A DNA stretch of 64,000 nt from Streptococcus cristatus ATCC 51100 (GCF_011612585.1 NZ_CP050133.1:682001-746000); one strand, 5' to 3'; shown: positions 28,184-37,630, numbered from the stretch's first letter. Made by a program: numbers and translations. Notes: a model not told the origin generated them from the sequence alone.

Positions 28184-28260
28184 GAGGTTAGGGTTTAACT
28201 AGTTTTTAGGGGACACAAGATGTAGTGGTGGGGCTTCTGCGCATCTGTACAAGATATGGC

Positions 28261-29090
28261 GTTAGACCCCCCCTAAACCTCGAGAGGGGACGGAAACTTC
28301 CTGTTCTACCGTCAATCCAGCCGCTTTCGCTTTGGTTAGCCCCCCCCTAAACCTCGCGAGGGGACGGAAACAATCATCTTTGTAATGCTAAAGTGAAATT
28401 CCTTATCGGTTAGAACCCACTAATCCTCGCGAGGGGACGGAAACCCAGCCTCGTCAGTTTGACCGATGGCCATGTAATTGGTTAGAACCCCCTAATCCTC
28501 GAGAGGGGACGGAAACTCATTAAGCCTGTTAATCTTGATGATTGCTGCCATCGTTAGAACCCCCTAATCCTCGAGAGGGGACGGAAACGAAACGTATAGT
28601 CTCGCACAGATACCATTTCAAACGTTAGACCCCCCTAATCCTCGCGAGGGTACGGAAACGGAGCACGGCGGACATTGATAGCATCCACAGTCAGGTTAGA
28701 CCCCCCTAAACCTCGCGAGGGGACGGAAACAATCATCTTTGTAATGCTAAAGTGAAATTCCTTATCGGTTAGAACCCACTAATCCTCGCGAGGGGACGGA
28801 AACAAATTGACGACGACCATTGATGATGACAGGGCGCTTTGTTAGAACCCCCCTAATCCTCGCGAGGGGACGGAAACTCAACTGCTCTAGAGTGAGTATC
28901 ATTGTAGTAAGAGTTAGAACCCTCCATATCCTCGAGAGGGAACGGAAACGGATTTGCTGATTTTGCTTGTCGATAGTCTGCATGCTGTTAGATCCCCCAA
29001 ACCCTCGCGAGGGGACGGAAACTCATTTTGGTAATCGGTCATTGGTTTACCGATTTTGTTAGCCCCCTCCTAAACCTCGAGAGGGGACAG
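28261..29090 (+). CRISPR. CRISPR array, type III-A-like repeats, 12 repeats and 11 spacers
   Basis: Repeats of 36-37 bases share the 3' half CTCGCGAGGGGACGGAAAC (or CTCGAGAGGGG...) and a variable 5' half starting GTTAG with a C-run. The 3' half is the one I know from the S. thermophilus type III-A (Csm) repeats. Processing 8 bases from the end would leave the tag ACGGAAAC. Repeat starts are 28261, 28335, 28409, 28481, 28553, 28624, 28695, 28768, 28841, 28913, 28987 and 29058. The last repeat is degenerate at its 3' end. Spacers are 35-37 bases. Spacers 2 (28372-28408) and 7 (28731-28767) are identical. Spacer targets are unknown. Confidence 0.97.
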
Positions 29091-29109
29091 AGTAGATGGG
29101 GGCTTTTTT
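29061..29109 (+). terminator. Terminator built partly from the last CRISPR repeat
   Basis: AGCCCCC inside the final repeat (29061-29067) pairs with GGGGGCT at 29098-29104, enclosing the repeat's own CCTC/GAGG hairpin, and is followed by six T. It would end the crRNA precursor. Confidence 0.7.
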
Positions 29110-29185
29110 ACTTTCCCTCAGCTTCTTGCTTTGCCAAGAAAGAAGGATCTTGACTGCTTAAGCTTTTTTAAACGCTTCAAAAAAA

Positions 29186-29214
29186 TTGACAACGCTTTCA
29201 AAACTTGATATAAT
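29186..29214 (+). promoter_or_regulatory. Consensus promoter of cas6
   Basis: TTGACA (29186-29191) and TATAAT (29209-29214) are separated by exactly 17 bases. A leader of about 90 bases follows. In it AAGGGCGCC near 29240 can pair with GGGCGCTTTT near 29283. Confidence 0.85.
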
Positions 29215-29313
29215 AAGCTGAGTAAATAATAATCGTTCTAAAGGGCGCCATGAAATCGGTGAAAGATTCTTTTGCCTTTTTCGGGCGCTTTTGCAGTATA
29301 GAGAGGAGACCGT

Positions 29314-30048
29314 GTGAAGAAAGTAGAGTTACATTTATCAAAAACAAGACTAAAAGACGAAGAATTGATCAGTAAACTTCAGGGCTTTTTGATGGCGCAG
29401 ATTTCGCCAGACTTTGCGACCTTTCTACATGAGCAGGAGACCAATCCCTACTCGCTGAATCTGAGCTCCAGGCACGATGAGTCGGTGTGGGTTGTCAATT
29501 TGCTTTCAGAAGAGGCGGAACAGCAAATGCTAGCTCCCTTATTAAACTTGGAAACCATCAAGCTAGAGAGCTATGCTGAGGAAATCCTTGTCAAAAAGGT
29601 GGAAATCCACTCCTTGTCCCAGCAGAACTTGCTGGATATTTACCAAGATGATGATGCTTCCCACCTGATACGGGTGCATTTTTATACGCCAACGACCTTT
29701 AAGCGACAGGGGCAGTTTGTGCTATTTCCAGACACGCGTCTGATCTTTCAAAGTTTGATGCAAAAATATAGTCGACTGGTGGAAGGAAGAGCGGAAATCG
29801 AAGAGGAGACCTTACAGTTTTTAGCAGACCATAGCCAAATCACCAGCTATCATCTAAAAAGTCATTATTTTCCAATTCATGGACGAAAATACCCCGCCTT
29901 TGAAGGCAGGGTGACAATTCAGATAAAGGGAGCATCCACACTAAAAGCTTATGCACAGATGCTCCTAAGATTCGGTGAGTATGCCGGAGTCGGCACAAAG
30001 TGTAGCCTAGGAATGGGAGGGATGAGAATTGAAGAAAGAAAAGGTTGA
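29314..30048 (+). CDS. cas6: CRISPR repeat endoribonuclease Cas6 (type III-A)
   Basis: Cas6 cuts the crRNA precursor within repeats. The 244-residue protein has the ferredoxin-like double fold and the C-terminal glycine-rich loop (GVGTKCSLGMGG). Stretches such as LIFQSLMQKY and LKAYAQMLLRFGEY match the S. thermophilus III-A Cas6 as I remember it. The start is a GTG with GAGAGGAG 5 bases upstream. Its own consensus promoter and an intact frame suggest it is still expressed. The cas10 start signals overlap its last codons, but cas10 itself is gone. Confidence 0.92.
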   Translation: MKKVELHLSKTRLKDEELISKLQGFLMAQISPDFATFLHEQETNPYSLNLSSRHDESVWVVNLLSEEAEQQMLAPLLNLETIKLESYAEEILVKKVEIHSLSQQNLLDIYQDDDASHLIRVHFYTPTTFKRQGQFVLFPDTRLIFQSLMQKYSRLVEGRAEIEEETLQFLADHSQITSYHLKSHYFPIHGRKYPAFEGRVTIQIKGASTLKAYAQMLLRFGEYAGVGTKCSLGMGGMRIEERKG

Positions 30049-30052
30049 TTGA
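30029..30052 (+). pseudogene. Remnant of the cas10 (csm1) start
   Basis: GGGAGG at 30015-30020 is spaced 8 bases before TTG 30029, and this frame, shifted relative to cas6, reads MKKEKVD and then TGA. Type III-A Cas10 of S. thermophilus starts with almost the same residues (MKKEKIDLFYGALLH, from memory) in the same overlap with cas6. Only these seven codons remain, so the effector operon has been removed with a junction near 30050. Confidence 0.7.
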
Positions 30053-30110
30053 CCCTCACCCTTTCCCCTACCTGATAGACCTGAAGGGAAAACAAGTTTC
30101 AAAAACAGAA

Positions 30111-30155
30111 AAAACACCTAGATCCTGCAGTAATCTGCCTGCTTCTAGGTGTTTT
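30111..30155. terminator. Bidirectional terminator between cas6 and the LysR gene
   Basis: AAAACACCTAG pairs with CTAGGTGTTTT across a 23-base loop with a weak inner stem. T-runs exist on both strands. Confidence 0.75.
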
Positions 30156-30158
30156 ACT

Positions 30159-31067
30159 TTATTTATCAAACTGTACTTCCTCAATCAGGTACTCGATAAA
30201 GCGCTCGCCCATCTTGGACAGGCTGGCTTTTTCGTGCTGGATATAGACCAGCTCGATTGGGTCATCGATATCCAGAGGGATGGAGACGATATTGTCTCCG
30301 TTGAGGTTACTGTTGAGAATACCGGTCGCAATCGTGTAGCCGTCCAGACCGATCAAAAGATTAAATAGGGTTGCACGGTCGCTGACGACGATAGATTTTT
30401 TATGGTGCTCCTGAGAGAGAATTTCCTCAGAAAAGTAGAAGGAGTTGTGAGTACCTTGGTCATAGCTGAGATAAGGGAAATCTTCCAAGTCTGACAGTTG
30501 TACCAGCTTTTTCTTGGCCAGCGGGTTGGACTTGCTGACAAAGATATGGGGCTGAGCTGTGAAGAGGTGAGTCGCAATCAGATGGCTATCATCCAGCATT
30601 TTAGAGAGGACATCACGGTTGTAACTATTGAGGAAGAGGACACCGATCTCGCTGCGGAAGTTCTTCACATCATCAATGATTTCCCAAGTCCGAGTTTCCC
30701 GTAGAAAGAGCTCGTATTTCTCCATATCGCTTTTTTTGAGCAGGGAGACAAAGGCATTGACCACAAAGGCATAGTGTTGGGCAGAGACGCTAAAAAGCTC
30801 GCGGTGGGCGACAGGATTTTTGTATCGCTCTTCTAGAAGCTGAGTCTGCTCCACCACTTGGCGGGCATAGGAAAGGAACTCCATGCCGTCCTTGGTCAAG
30901 GTGATTCCTTTGGGATTGCGAATGAAAATCTCGATGCCCATTTCATTTTCCAAATCCCGCACAGCGTTGGACAAGCTAGGCTGGGTGATAAAAAGTTGCT
31001 TGGCAGCCTCGTTCATGCTGCCTGTCTCGACGATTTTGATAATGTAGTGTAATTGTTGAATTCTCAT
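30159..31067 (-). CDS. LysR-family transcriptional regulator
   Basis: The 302-residue protein has an N-terminal winged helix-turn-helix (LHYIIKIVETGSMNEAAKQL, TQPSLSNAVRDLE) and a C-terminal periplasmic-binding-like effector domain. The opening MRIQQLHYIIKIVE is like the CmbR/FhuR/HomR group that controls sulfur amino acid genes in streptococci and lactococci, but this subgroup assignment is from memory. No obvious target gene is adjacent, apart from the divergently transcribed membrane protein at 31178, with 110 bases between. Confidence 0.85.
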   Translation of the reverse strand: MRIQQLHYIIKIVETGSMNEAAKQLFITQPSLSNAVRDLENEMGIEIFIRNPKGITLTKDGMEFLSYARQVVEQTQLLEERYKNPVAHRELFSVSAQHYAFVVNAFVSLLKKSDMEKYELFLRETRTWEIIDDVKNFRSEIGVLFLNSYNRDVLSKMLDDSHLIATHLFTAQPHIFVSKSNPLAKKKLVQLSDLEDFPYLSYDQGTHNSFYFSEEILSQEHHKKSIVVSDRATLFNLLIGLDGYTIATGILNSNLNGDNIVSIPLDIDDPIELVYIQHEKASLSKMGERFIEYLIEEVQFDK

Positions 31068-31177
31068 AGGTCTATTTTATCACAAACTGGGGATTTTTTC
31101 CTGATAAATCAGAAGTTTAGCAAATGTTTGCCTGCTAAAGTTTCCTATGCTAAAATGAAGGAAATAAGGAGGGCGAT

Positions 31178-31993
31178 ATGGCCAAAGAGGATGACTATAA
31201 AAATCGTTCGGTAGGACTACCCATCACTATTTTTATAGTATTTTTGACAATTTGCTTAATGATTCCACTTGGGAAGGTGATGATCATGTGGGGGCTTAAA
31301 TCAGCTTATGAGGGACTTGGGCGAAGCAGTGTGTCTTCAACTGTTCGTCAAAAGTCATCAGAGGAGCTTAGGCTAGAAGAGAAAGTTTTAGAGAGAGGAA
31401 ACCATCGTTTTACATGGACAACTGATGACATCATCAATCTGCAAATTAAGGATACCACTGCTGGTCAAAACGGAGCTTCTCTGGATCAAATCCTTGAAAA
31501 GCATGGCAAAGCTTCAAGTTTTTTTTATACTGAGAGCAATGAAAATATTGAATTAAACTATACAAGTGAGATTACTCAAGGCCATCATAGTAGTTTAAGG
31601 TTGACATTTGAAAAAGATGGATCAGGTTATCATCTCATTGGAAAGAGCGCGAATATTCTTGATGAGGCCTATCCAAGGTTGCCTCAGGGAGATAGTCCCC
31701 ATCTATGGACAAAGGATGACATTGCTGGTTTACAAGTTCGTGACGAGAGCACAGGCAATCTTGGTATGTCCTACGATGAAATCATTCAATTATTTGGCCT
31801 ACCTAGAGAATCAGAAGTGGTTATTTCTCACTTGGATGTGGCAGATAGTCAGCATATTGGCTTGGAACTCAAATACTTAACATCAGATGAAAGATATAAT
31901 AATGAATGGGTTCATTTAATCTTTCATCGTCAAGAAGATGGCGTCTTTCGGTTGACGACAGTTACTAGTCATATCGATAGAAGAGAAAGATAG
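31178..31993 (+). CDS. Membrane-anchored protein with two DUF3862/BamE-like domains (paralogue 1)
   Basis: The 271-residue protein has one N-terminal membrane segment (LPITIFIVFLTICLMIPLG). Two copies of a domain of about 85 residues follow: the first from RFTWTTDDIINLQIKD with GASLDQILEKHGKA, the second from LWTKDDIAGLQVRD with GMSYDEIIQLFGLP. Each ends in a beta-rich segment (LTFEKDGSGYHL, LIFHRQEDGVFRL). The second domain carries the fuller family motif. AAGGAGG precedes the ATG. The domains are expected outside the membrane. It is the first of three tandem paralogues. Function unknown. Confidence 0.72.
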   Translation: MAKEDDYKNRSVGLPITIFIVFLTICLMIPLGKVMIMWGLKSAYEGLGRSSVSSTVRQKSSEELRLEEKVLERGNHRFTWTTDDIINLQIKDTTAGQNGASLDQILEKHGKASSFFYTESNENIELNYTSEITQGHHSSLRLTFEKDGSGYHLIGKSANILDEAYPRLPQGDSPHLWTKDDIAGLQVRDESTGNLGMSYDEIIQLFGLPRESEVVISHLDVADSQHIGLELKYLTSDERYNNEWVHLIFHRQEDGVFRLTTVTSHIDRRER

Positions 31994-32138
31994 GGAGACT
32001 GATGGTCTCCTTAGGTAACCAAAGCAAGCAGAAAAGACGGGGAATTTGGGCTTTCTTCTGTATAAACAGACTGAAGTACATTTTGCAATCTTAACCTATT
32101 CATGATATGATAAGTTTTTAGACTGATAAGGAGCAGTG

Positions 32139-32984
32139 ATGAAGAGACAAGAAGATTCGTTTGAAGATATTGCTTTTGAGCTAGAAAAGGAAACCCATAA
32201 GTCTAAGTTTTTGCCGTTCATGGTAGTAGCTATTGTTGTATTTTCTCTCATTGGAACAGTTTTTTTGACACTTTCTCTGTCAGAAAAAAGCAAAGCTAAG
32301 CAGACGCCAACTCCGTCTAGCCAGATTAGTTCGTCATCAAATAGTTTGGAAGATGAGAAAGCTGAAGCAGAACAATTCGCTAAAAGTCTTATTGTTTCTC
32401 CAGAAAAAAGCGGTCCCTTTCTTTGGACAGTTGAAAAGGCAGTCGCGCTTCCCATGAACAAATACAAGGGCGGAGCCGTCTTGGAAGATGTTTTAAAGGA
32501 ATTTGGGAAACCAGTTCAAGGTGGGGCCTGGATTGATTTTTTGCCAAATCATAAAGTTCAAAAACATATTCGCCTTGTCTGGGAATCGAAAAATGGTAGT
32601 ACGGGCTATGTATCTTTAACCTTTGCTGAATTTGATGGTGTCTATAAGGTTATTTCAAAATACCATTTTAGTCTTTCAAGTGATAAAATTCAGGTGGATA
32701 ACAATCCTAAAAGATCCTTTTTATGGACGCAAGCATACATCGATAGTCTTGTTATTGGTGCTAGAGAAGGAACAGCTAAAGGTACACCATATGATGAGAT
32801 TGTTTTAAAAGTCGGCTTACCTCTATATCAGACGATTTCTGGAGACGACAATCAACTGAAGATGCGGGTTGATTATGTTAATCCGCATTCTTGGCAAAAT
32901 CCAGAACAATTGAAAAGAGTTCATTTAGAATTCTACAAGCAAGGAGATGGTAGATGGCGTTTGGTGTCTAAAGAAAGTGAGTAA
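32139..32984 (+). CDS. Membrane-anchored protein with two DUF3862/BamE-like domains (paralogue 2)
   Basis: The 281-residue protein has a short cytoplasmic head, one membrane helix (FLPFMVVAIVVFSLIGTVFL), a Ser-rich linker and two copies of the domain. The first copy reads FLWTVEKAVALPMNKY with GAVLEDVLKEFGKP, and the second FLWTQAYIDSLVIGA with GTPYDEIVLKVGLP. ATG 32139 is chosen with AAGGAG at 32128-32133; a GTG one codon earlier is possible. The first domain lacks the usual G-x-G loop length, so it has diverged. It lies between its two paralogues. Confidence 0.72.
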   Translation: MKRQEDSFEDIAFELEKETHKSKFLPFMVVAIVVFSLIGTVFLTLSLSEKSKAKQTPTPSSQISSSSNSLEDEKAEAEQFAKSLIVSPEKSGPFLWTVEKAVALPMNKYKGGAVLEDVLKEFGKPVQGGAWIDFLPNHKVQKHIRLVWESKNGSTGYVSLTFAEFDGVYKVISKYHFSLSSDKIQVDNNPKRSFLWTQAYIDSLVIGAREGTAKGTPYDEIVLKVGLPLYQTISGDDNQLKMRVDYVNPHSWQNPEQLKRVHLEFYKQGDGRWRLVSKESE

Positions 32985-33011
32985 ACTAAATCGATAAGAA
33001 AGAGGAGGAAA

Positions 33012-33977
33012 ATGAGGAGAAGTAGCAAGAAAAAACGTGATCTTCATTCGTTTAGAGAGATCAAAAGAGACCTTTATCGTCAACAAAAGCTAAAACGAGA
33101 AGAGCTCAGCACGATGACGATGCAGGAGGAGAGAAAAAGAATTAGCTTGGCTTTTACCCTTCTTTGTGTGGCAATCTCTTTTGCTTTGTTCTTTGGCTTC
33201 TATTATTTATCGCAACAGGTTCCTAATAAAGCTGAACTGAAGTACAAATATGACGATAAATCCTCGTCAGTTAGTGGAGATAGCTCGGCTAGTCAGCAAA
33301 ATGATGATGAATCAAAATTGACCCAAGAACAAAAGGAGCTGAAAAAGAAAATTGTTGAGGAAGATGAAGAGAAGTTTGCTTTTAATTGGACATTGGATAA
33401 TTTTGTAGAGCTCAAGGTGGAAAATGGGGGGACTAATAGCCCAACTTTAGAAGAAGTCATTGCGAAATACGGTAAGGGTTCAAATGTGAGTTTTACCGAA
33501 AATGGATTGACACTAACTTATAAAACAAGAATTGTAGATGTTCCGAGATATGGTTCATCAGGACATCCTCAGGAAATCAATTTGGTTTTTTATGACCCTG
33601 ATTCGAATGGCAAGAACTATTATTTGATAAGTAAAAGTGCAGTATATTTAGATGACAGTAACTATCCTTCAGCGACGAAAGACGAATTTGTCTTTAAGTG
33701 GAAGCCAGAAGATATGGATACATTAAAAATAGGCGATAGCCAGCATGGCAAAGGCGGGATGACCTATCAAGAGGTTGTTGGGCGTTTTGGACTTCCTTCA
33801 GAACTTAATATTTATGGAAGTGGCATGAGCGATAGCCCCTTATCACTACGGGCCAATTATAGAAACTTTCGAAATCTAGAACGAAAATATGATTCAGTAA
33901 CCCTGATTTTCAAGCGGCAGGAAGATGGCAGTTTTTATCTGGCAAATGCAAATAGTGAATTTGACAAGAGCTGGTAA
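33012..33977 (+). CDS. Membrane-anchored protein with two DUF3862/BamE-like domains (paralogue 3)
   Basis: The 321-residue protein has a strongly basic cytoplasmic head of about 45 residues (RRSSKKKRDLHSF) and one membrane helix (ISLAFTLLCVAISFALFFGF). A charged linker leads to two domains: FNWTLDNFVELKVENG with SPTLEEVIAKYGKG, and FKWKPEDMDTLKIGD with KGGMTYQEVVGRFGLP. It starts 27 bases after paralogue 2 with GAGGAGG upstream, so those two are probably co-transcribed. Function unknown. Confidence 0.72.
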   Translation: MRRSSKKKRDLHSFREIKRDLYRQQKLKREELSTMTMQEERKRISLAFTLLCVAISFALFFGFYYLSQQVPNKAELKYKYDDKSSSVSGDSSASQQNDDESKLTQEQKELKKKIVEEDEEKFAFNWTLDNFVELKVENGGTNSPTLEEVIAKYGKGSNVSFTENGLTLTYKTRIVDVPRYGSSGHPQEINLVFYDPDSNGKNYYLISKSAVYLDDSNYPSATKDEFVFKWKPEDMDTLKIGDSQHGKGGMTYQEVVGRFGLPSELNIYGSGMSDSPLSLRANYRNFRNLERKYDSVTLIFKRQEDGSFYLANANSEFDKSW

Positions 33978-34023
33978 GGCTGTGGTAAGTCGGAGACATG
34001 AAAATTCTAATAATTTTTATGCC

Positions 34024-34168
34024 TTGACATTCCTCATCTCTAACGATATAATGTTTACAATTTAACCTTTAATCAAGTCCAGTGAGGCTGCAAGGTAGGA
34101 AAAACGGTATAAGAGGCAATTTGACTGCCTTGTTTTTTGCGAAACCTTGCTGCGGCGAGGTTTTTTCT
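34024..34168 (+). promoter_or_regulatory. Promoter and PyrR attenuator of pyrK-pyrD
   Basis: TTGACA (34024-34029) and TATAAT (34047-34052) are 17 bases apart. The leader has the PyrR binding loop, AAGTCCAGTGAGGCTGCAAGG, split here as AAGTCCAGTGAGG then CTGCAAGG (34075-34096). It ends in a terminator AACCTTGC / GCGAGGTT followed by T6 (34143-34168). UMP-bound PyrR is expected to favour termination. Confidence 0.9.
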
Positions 34169-34187
34169 TGTAGAAAGTGAGGTTGTC

Positions 34188-34994
34188 ATGGTTAGTGATA
34201 GTTGTAAAAAGAGATTTGGCAAGATTATGCTGGAGCAGATGGAGCTGCTGGAGCAAGTAGAAATTGCGCCTCAGATTTTTTCGATGCGCCTGAAAGGCCA
34301 GATGGTGAGCCAGATGCAGGTCGGGCAATTCCTGCATATCCGAGTGCCAGATGATAGCAAGCTGCTGCGGCGTCCGATTTCTATATCGGAGATTGACCGA
34401 GAGCAAGGTATCTGCCGGATTATTTATCGGGTCGAAGGTGGCGGGACGGCCATTTTCTCTCAGCTTCCTGTCGGTAGCTATCTTGATGTCATGGGGCCTC
34501 AGGGTAATGGCTTTGATTTGTCTCCGGTAGAAAAGGGCGACAAGGTCTTGATCATTGGTGGTGGTATCGGTGTGCCTCCTCTCTTACAAACGGCCAAAGA
34601 ACTGCATGCTAAGGGTGCCCAGGTTACAGCAGTATTAGGATTTGCCAATCAATCTGCGGTTATTTTGGAAGAAGAATTTCGTGAGTGTAGCCAGTTGTTT
34701 ATCACTACAGATGATGGGACTTATGGTCAAAAAGGCTATGTATCAACCATTGTCGATGAGCTGACAGAAGAGTTTGCTGCGGTCTATTCTTGTGGGGCGC
34801 CCGGTATGCTCCAGTATGTGGATCGAAAATTTCACGATCATCCCCATGCCTATCTATCGATGGAGTCTCGCATGGCTTGTGGCATGGGCGCCTGCTATGC
34901 CTGCGTCGTTCATGTAGCAGGTCAGGATGAAGCGGTCAATAAGCGGGTTTGTGAAGACGGTCCAGTTTTTGAGACTGGGACTATCGTGCTTTAG
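34188..34994 (+). CDS. pyrK: Dihydroorotate dehydrogenase B, electron transfer subunit
   Basis: The 268-residue iron-sulfur flavoprotein passes electrons from the PyrD flavin to NAD+. It has the FAD motif RRPISI, a nucleotide-binding loop GGGIGVPPLL and the [2Fe-2S] cysteines in MACGMGACYAC plus RVCEDG. ATG 34188 lies after the attenuator; an ATG at 34137 is inside the terminator and is rejected. It forms a heterotetramer with PyrD, encoded 12 bases downstream. Confidence 0.95.
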   Translation: MVSDSCKKRFGKIMLEQMELLEQVEIAPQIFSMRLKGQMVSQMQVGQFLHIRVPDDSKLLRRPISISEIDREQGICRIIYRVEGGGTAIFSQLPVGSYLDVMGPQGNGFDLSPVEKGDKVLIIGGGIGVPPLLQTAKELHAKGAQVTAVLGFANQSAVILEEEFRECSQLFITTDDGTYGQKGYVSTIVDELTEEFAAVYSCGAPGMLQYVDRKFHDHPHAYLSMESRMACGMGACYACVVHVAGQDEAVNKRVCEDGPVFETGTIVL

Positions 34995-35945
<951 letters not shown>

Positions 35946-35958
35946 GCTCTATTTTCTC

Positions 35959-36101
35959 TTGACAAACTTCCCAGTAAATTATAGAATGTTTAAGATAAAA
36001 CCTTTAAAGAAGTCCAGAGAGGCTCTAAGGCGCATACGTTTAAAATGGCAGATTTTGCCACATTTTCGTGTAACCTTGCTCTCGGGCAAGGTTTTTTCTA
36101 T
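35959..36101 (+). promoter_or_regulatory. Promoter and PyrR attenuator of pyrF-pyrE
   Basis: TTGACA (35959-35964) and TAGAAT (35982-35987) are 17 bases apart. The PyrR binding loop AAGTCCAGAGAGGCTCTAAG lies at 36010-36029. The terminator CCTTGC / GCAAGG with a T-run is at 36072-36097. It is the second PyrR leader in the cluster. Confidence 0.9.
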
Positions 36102-36148
36102 GATTGTAATCATCCTTATAGTAAGTAACAAGCAAGGAGAAAAACTGC

Positions 36149-36841
36149 ATGCGTGAAGAACGTCCTATTATCGCCCTAGACTTTCCATCTTTTGATGATG
36201 TCAAAAACTTTCTGGAGCATTTTCCTGAAGATGAAAAACTGTACGTCAAGATCGGCATGGAATTCTTTTATGCCATTGGTCCAGAAATTGTGCATTATCT
36301 GAAAGGCTTGGGACATAGTATTTTCCTCGATTTGAAATTGCACGACATCCCTAATACTGTGCGTTCAGCTATGTCTGTTTTGGGAACATTTGGGGTTGAC
36401 ATGGTGACAGTTCATGCGGCTGGTGGCGTTGAGATGATGCAGGAGGCAAAAAAAGTTCTCGGTGACAATGCGAAGCTAGTAGCGGTGACCCAGTTGACTT
36501 CGACCAGTGAAGAAGATATGCGCGACTGCCAAAATATCCAAACAACCGTGCAAGAATCCGTTGTCAATTATGCCAGAAAAGCCAAGGAAGCTGGGCTGGA
36601 TGGGGTTGTTTGCTCGGCCTTGGAAGTTGAGCTCATCAAGGCAGCCACGGCGGACGATTTTCTTTGCGTGACACCGGGTATCCGGCCGGCCGGTGCTGAA
36701 ATCGGTGACCAAAAGCGGGTCATGACACCGCAGGAAGCCCACCAGATTGGCAGTAATTATATTGTGGTTGGTCGCCCGATTATTCAGGCTGAGAATCCTT
36801 GGGATGCTTATCACGAAATTAAGAAACAGTGGAATAGCTAA
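36149..36841 (+). CDS. pyrF: Orotidine-5'-phosphate decarboxylase
   Basis: The 230-residue enzyme makes UMP from OMP. The catalytic signature [11 protein letters not shown] is present, with phosphate-binding residues in the VGRPII segment at the C-terminal side. AAGGAG precedes the ATG. It is followed by pyrE, whose product is its substrate. Confidence 0.97.
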   Translation: MREERPIIALDFPSFDDVKNFLEHFPEDEKLYVKIGMEFFYAIGPEIVHYLKGLGHSIFLDLKLHDIPNTVRSAMSVLGTFGVDMVTVHAAGGVEMMQEAKKVLGDNAKLVAVTQLTSTSEEDMRDCQNIQTTVQESVVNYARKAKEAGLDGVVCSALEVELIKAATADDFLCVTPGIRPAGAEIGDQKRVMTPQEAHQIGSNYIVVGRPIIQAENPWDAYHEIKKQWNS

Positions 36842-36888
36842 ATAAGAATTTTAAATGAAACGAATAACAGATGTATAAGGAGTAAAAA

Positions 36889-37518
36889 ATGACTTTAGCC
36901 AACGATATTGCACGTGACTTGTTGAAAATCAAAGCGGTTTACTTGAAACCAGAGGAGCCTTTTACTTGGGCTTCTGGGATTAAATCACCGATTTATACCG
37001 ATAACCGAGTGACTTTGGCCTATCCAGAGACTCGGACCTTGATTGAAAATGGCTTTGTCGAAAAGATTCGTGCGGAATTTCCTGATGTGGAAGTGATTGC
37101 GGGCACGGCAACGGCGGGCATTCCTCACGGTGCTATCATTGCCGACAAGATGAATCTGCCTTTTGCATATATCCGCAGCAAACCCAAAGATCATGGAGCA
37201 GGCAATCAGATTGAAGGCCGAGTGGCTCCTGGTCAAAAGATGGTTGTGATTGAAGATTTGATTTCCACTGGTGGCTCTGTCTTGGATGCTATTGCGGCAG
37301 CCAAGCGTGAAGGAGCAGATGTAATCGGTGCTGCAGCTATCTTCACCTACGAATTACCAAAAGCAGATAAGAACTTTGCGGATGCAGGTGTGAAGTTGGT
37401 GACCTTGTCTAACTACACAGAACTTATCCACTTGGCTGAGCAAGAAGGCTACATCAATGCAGAAGGATTGACTTTGCTGAAGAAGTTCAAAGACGATCAA
37501 GAAAACTGGCAAAATTAA
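36889..37518 (+). CDS. pyrE: Orotate phosphoribosyltransferase
   Basis: The 209-residue enzyme converts orotate and PRPP to OMP. The PRPP-binding motif [12 protein letters not shown] is intact, and the flexible loop [15 protein letters not shown] carries the catalytic Lys/Asp residues. AAGGAG precedes the ATG. It shares the PyrR-controlled transcript with pyrF. Confidence 0.97.
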   Translation: MTLANDIARDLLKIKAVYLKPEEPFTWASGIKSPIYTDNRVTLAYPETRTLIENGFVEKIRAEFPDVEVIAGTATAGIPHGAIIADKMNLPFAYIRSKPKDHGAGNQIEGRVAPGQKMVVIEDLISTGGSVLDAIAAAKREGADVIGAAAIFTYELPKADKNFADAGVKLVTLSNYTELIHLAEQEGYINAEGLTLLKKFKDDQENWQN

Positions 37519-37527
37519 GAAGGTACG

Positions 37528-37562
37528 AGGAGGCGGGACTAGCATGTTCCTGTCTCCTTTTT
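37528..37562 (+). terminator. Terminator after pyrE
   Basis: GGAGGCGGGAC pairs with GTTCCTGTCTCC (with G-U and mismatched pairs) and is followed by TTTTT. Confidence 0.65.
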
Positions 37563-37630
37563 AGGATTTACTTGGCCTCTGCTCACTTTTTAAAATAGCA
37601 AAAAGTGCCTGATTTTGTTATAATAAAGCC

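Noticed and set aside
28762..28983. Open frame on the minus strand inside the CRISPR array
   Set aside because: It consists of repeats and spacers read in reverse and is open only because the unit length keeps frame.
30045..30368. Open frame from the end of cas6 into the LysR gene
   Set aside because: Most of it is antisense to the LysR C-terminus. The first 20 codons might be the far end of the deleted Csm operon, but nothing in them is recognisable.
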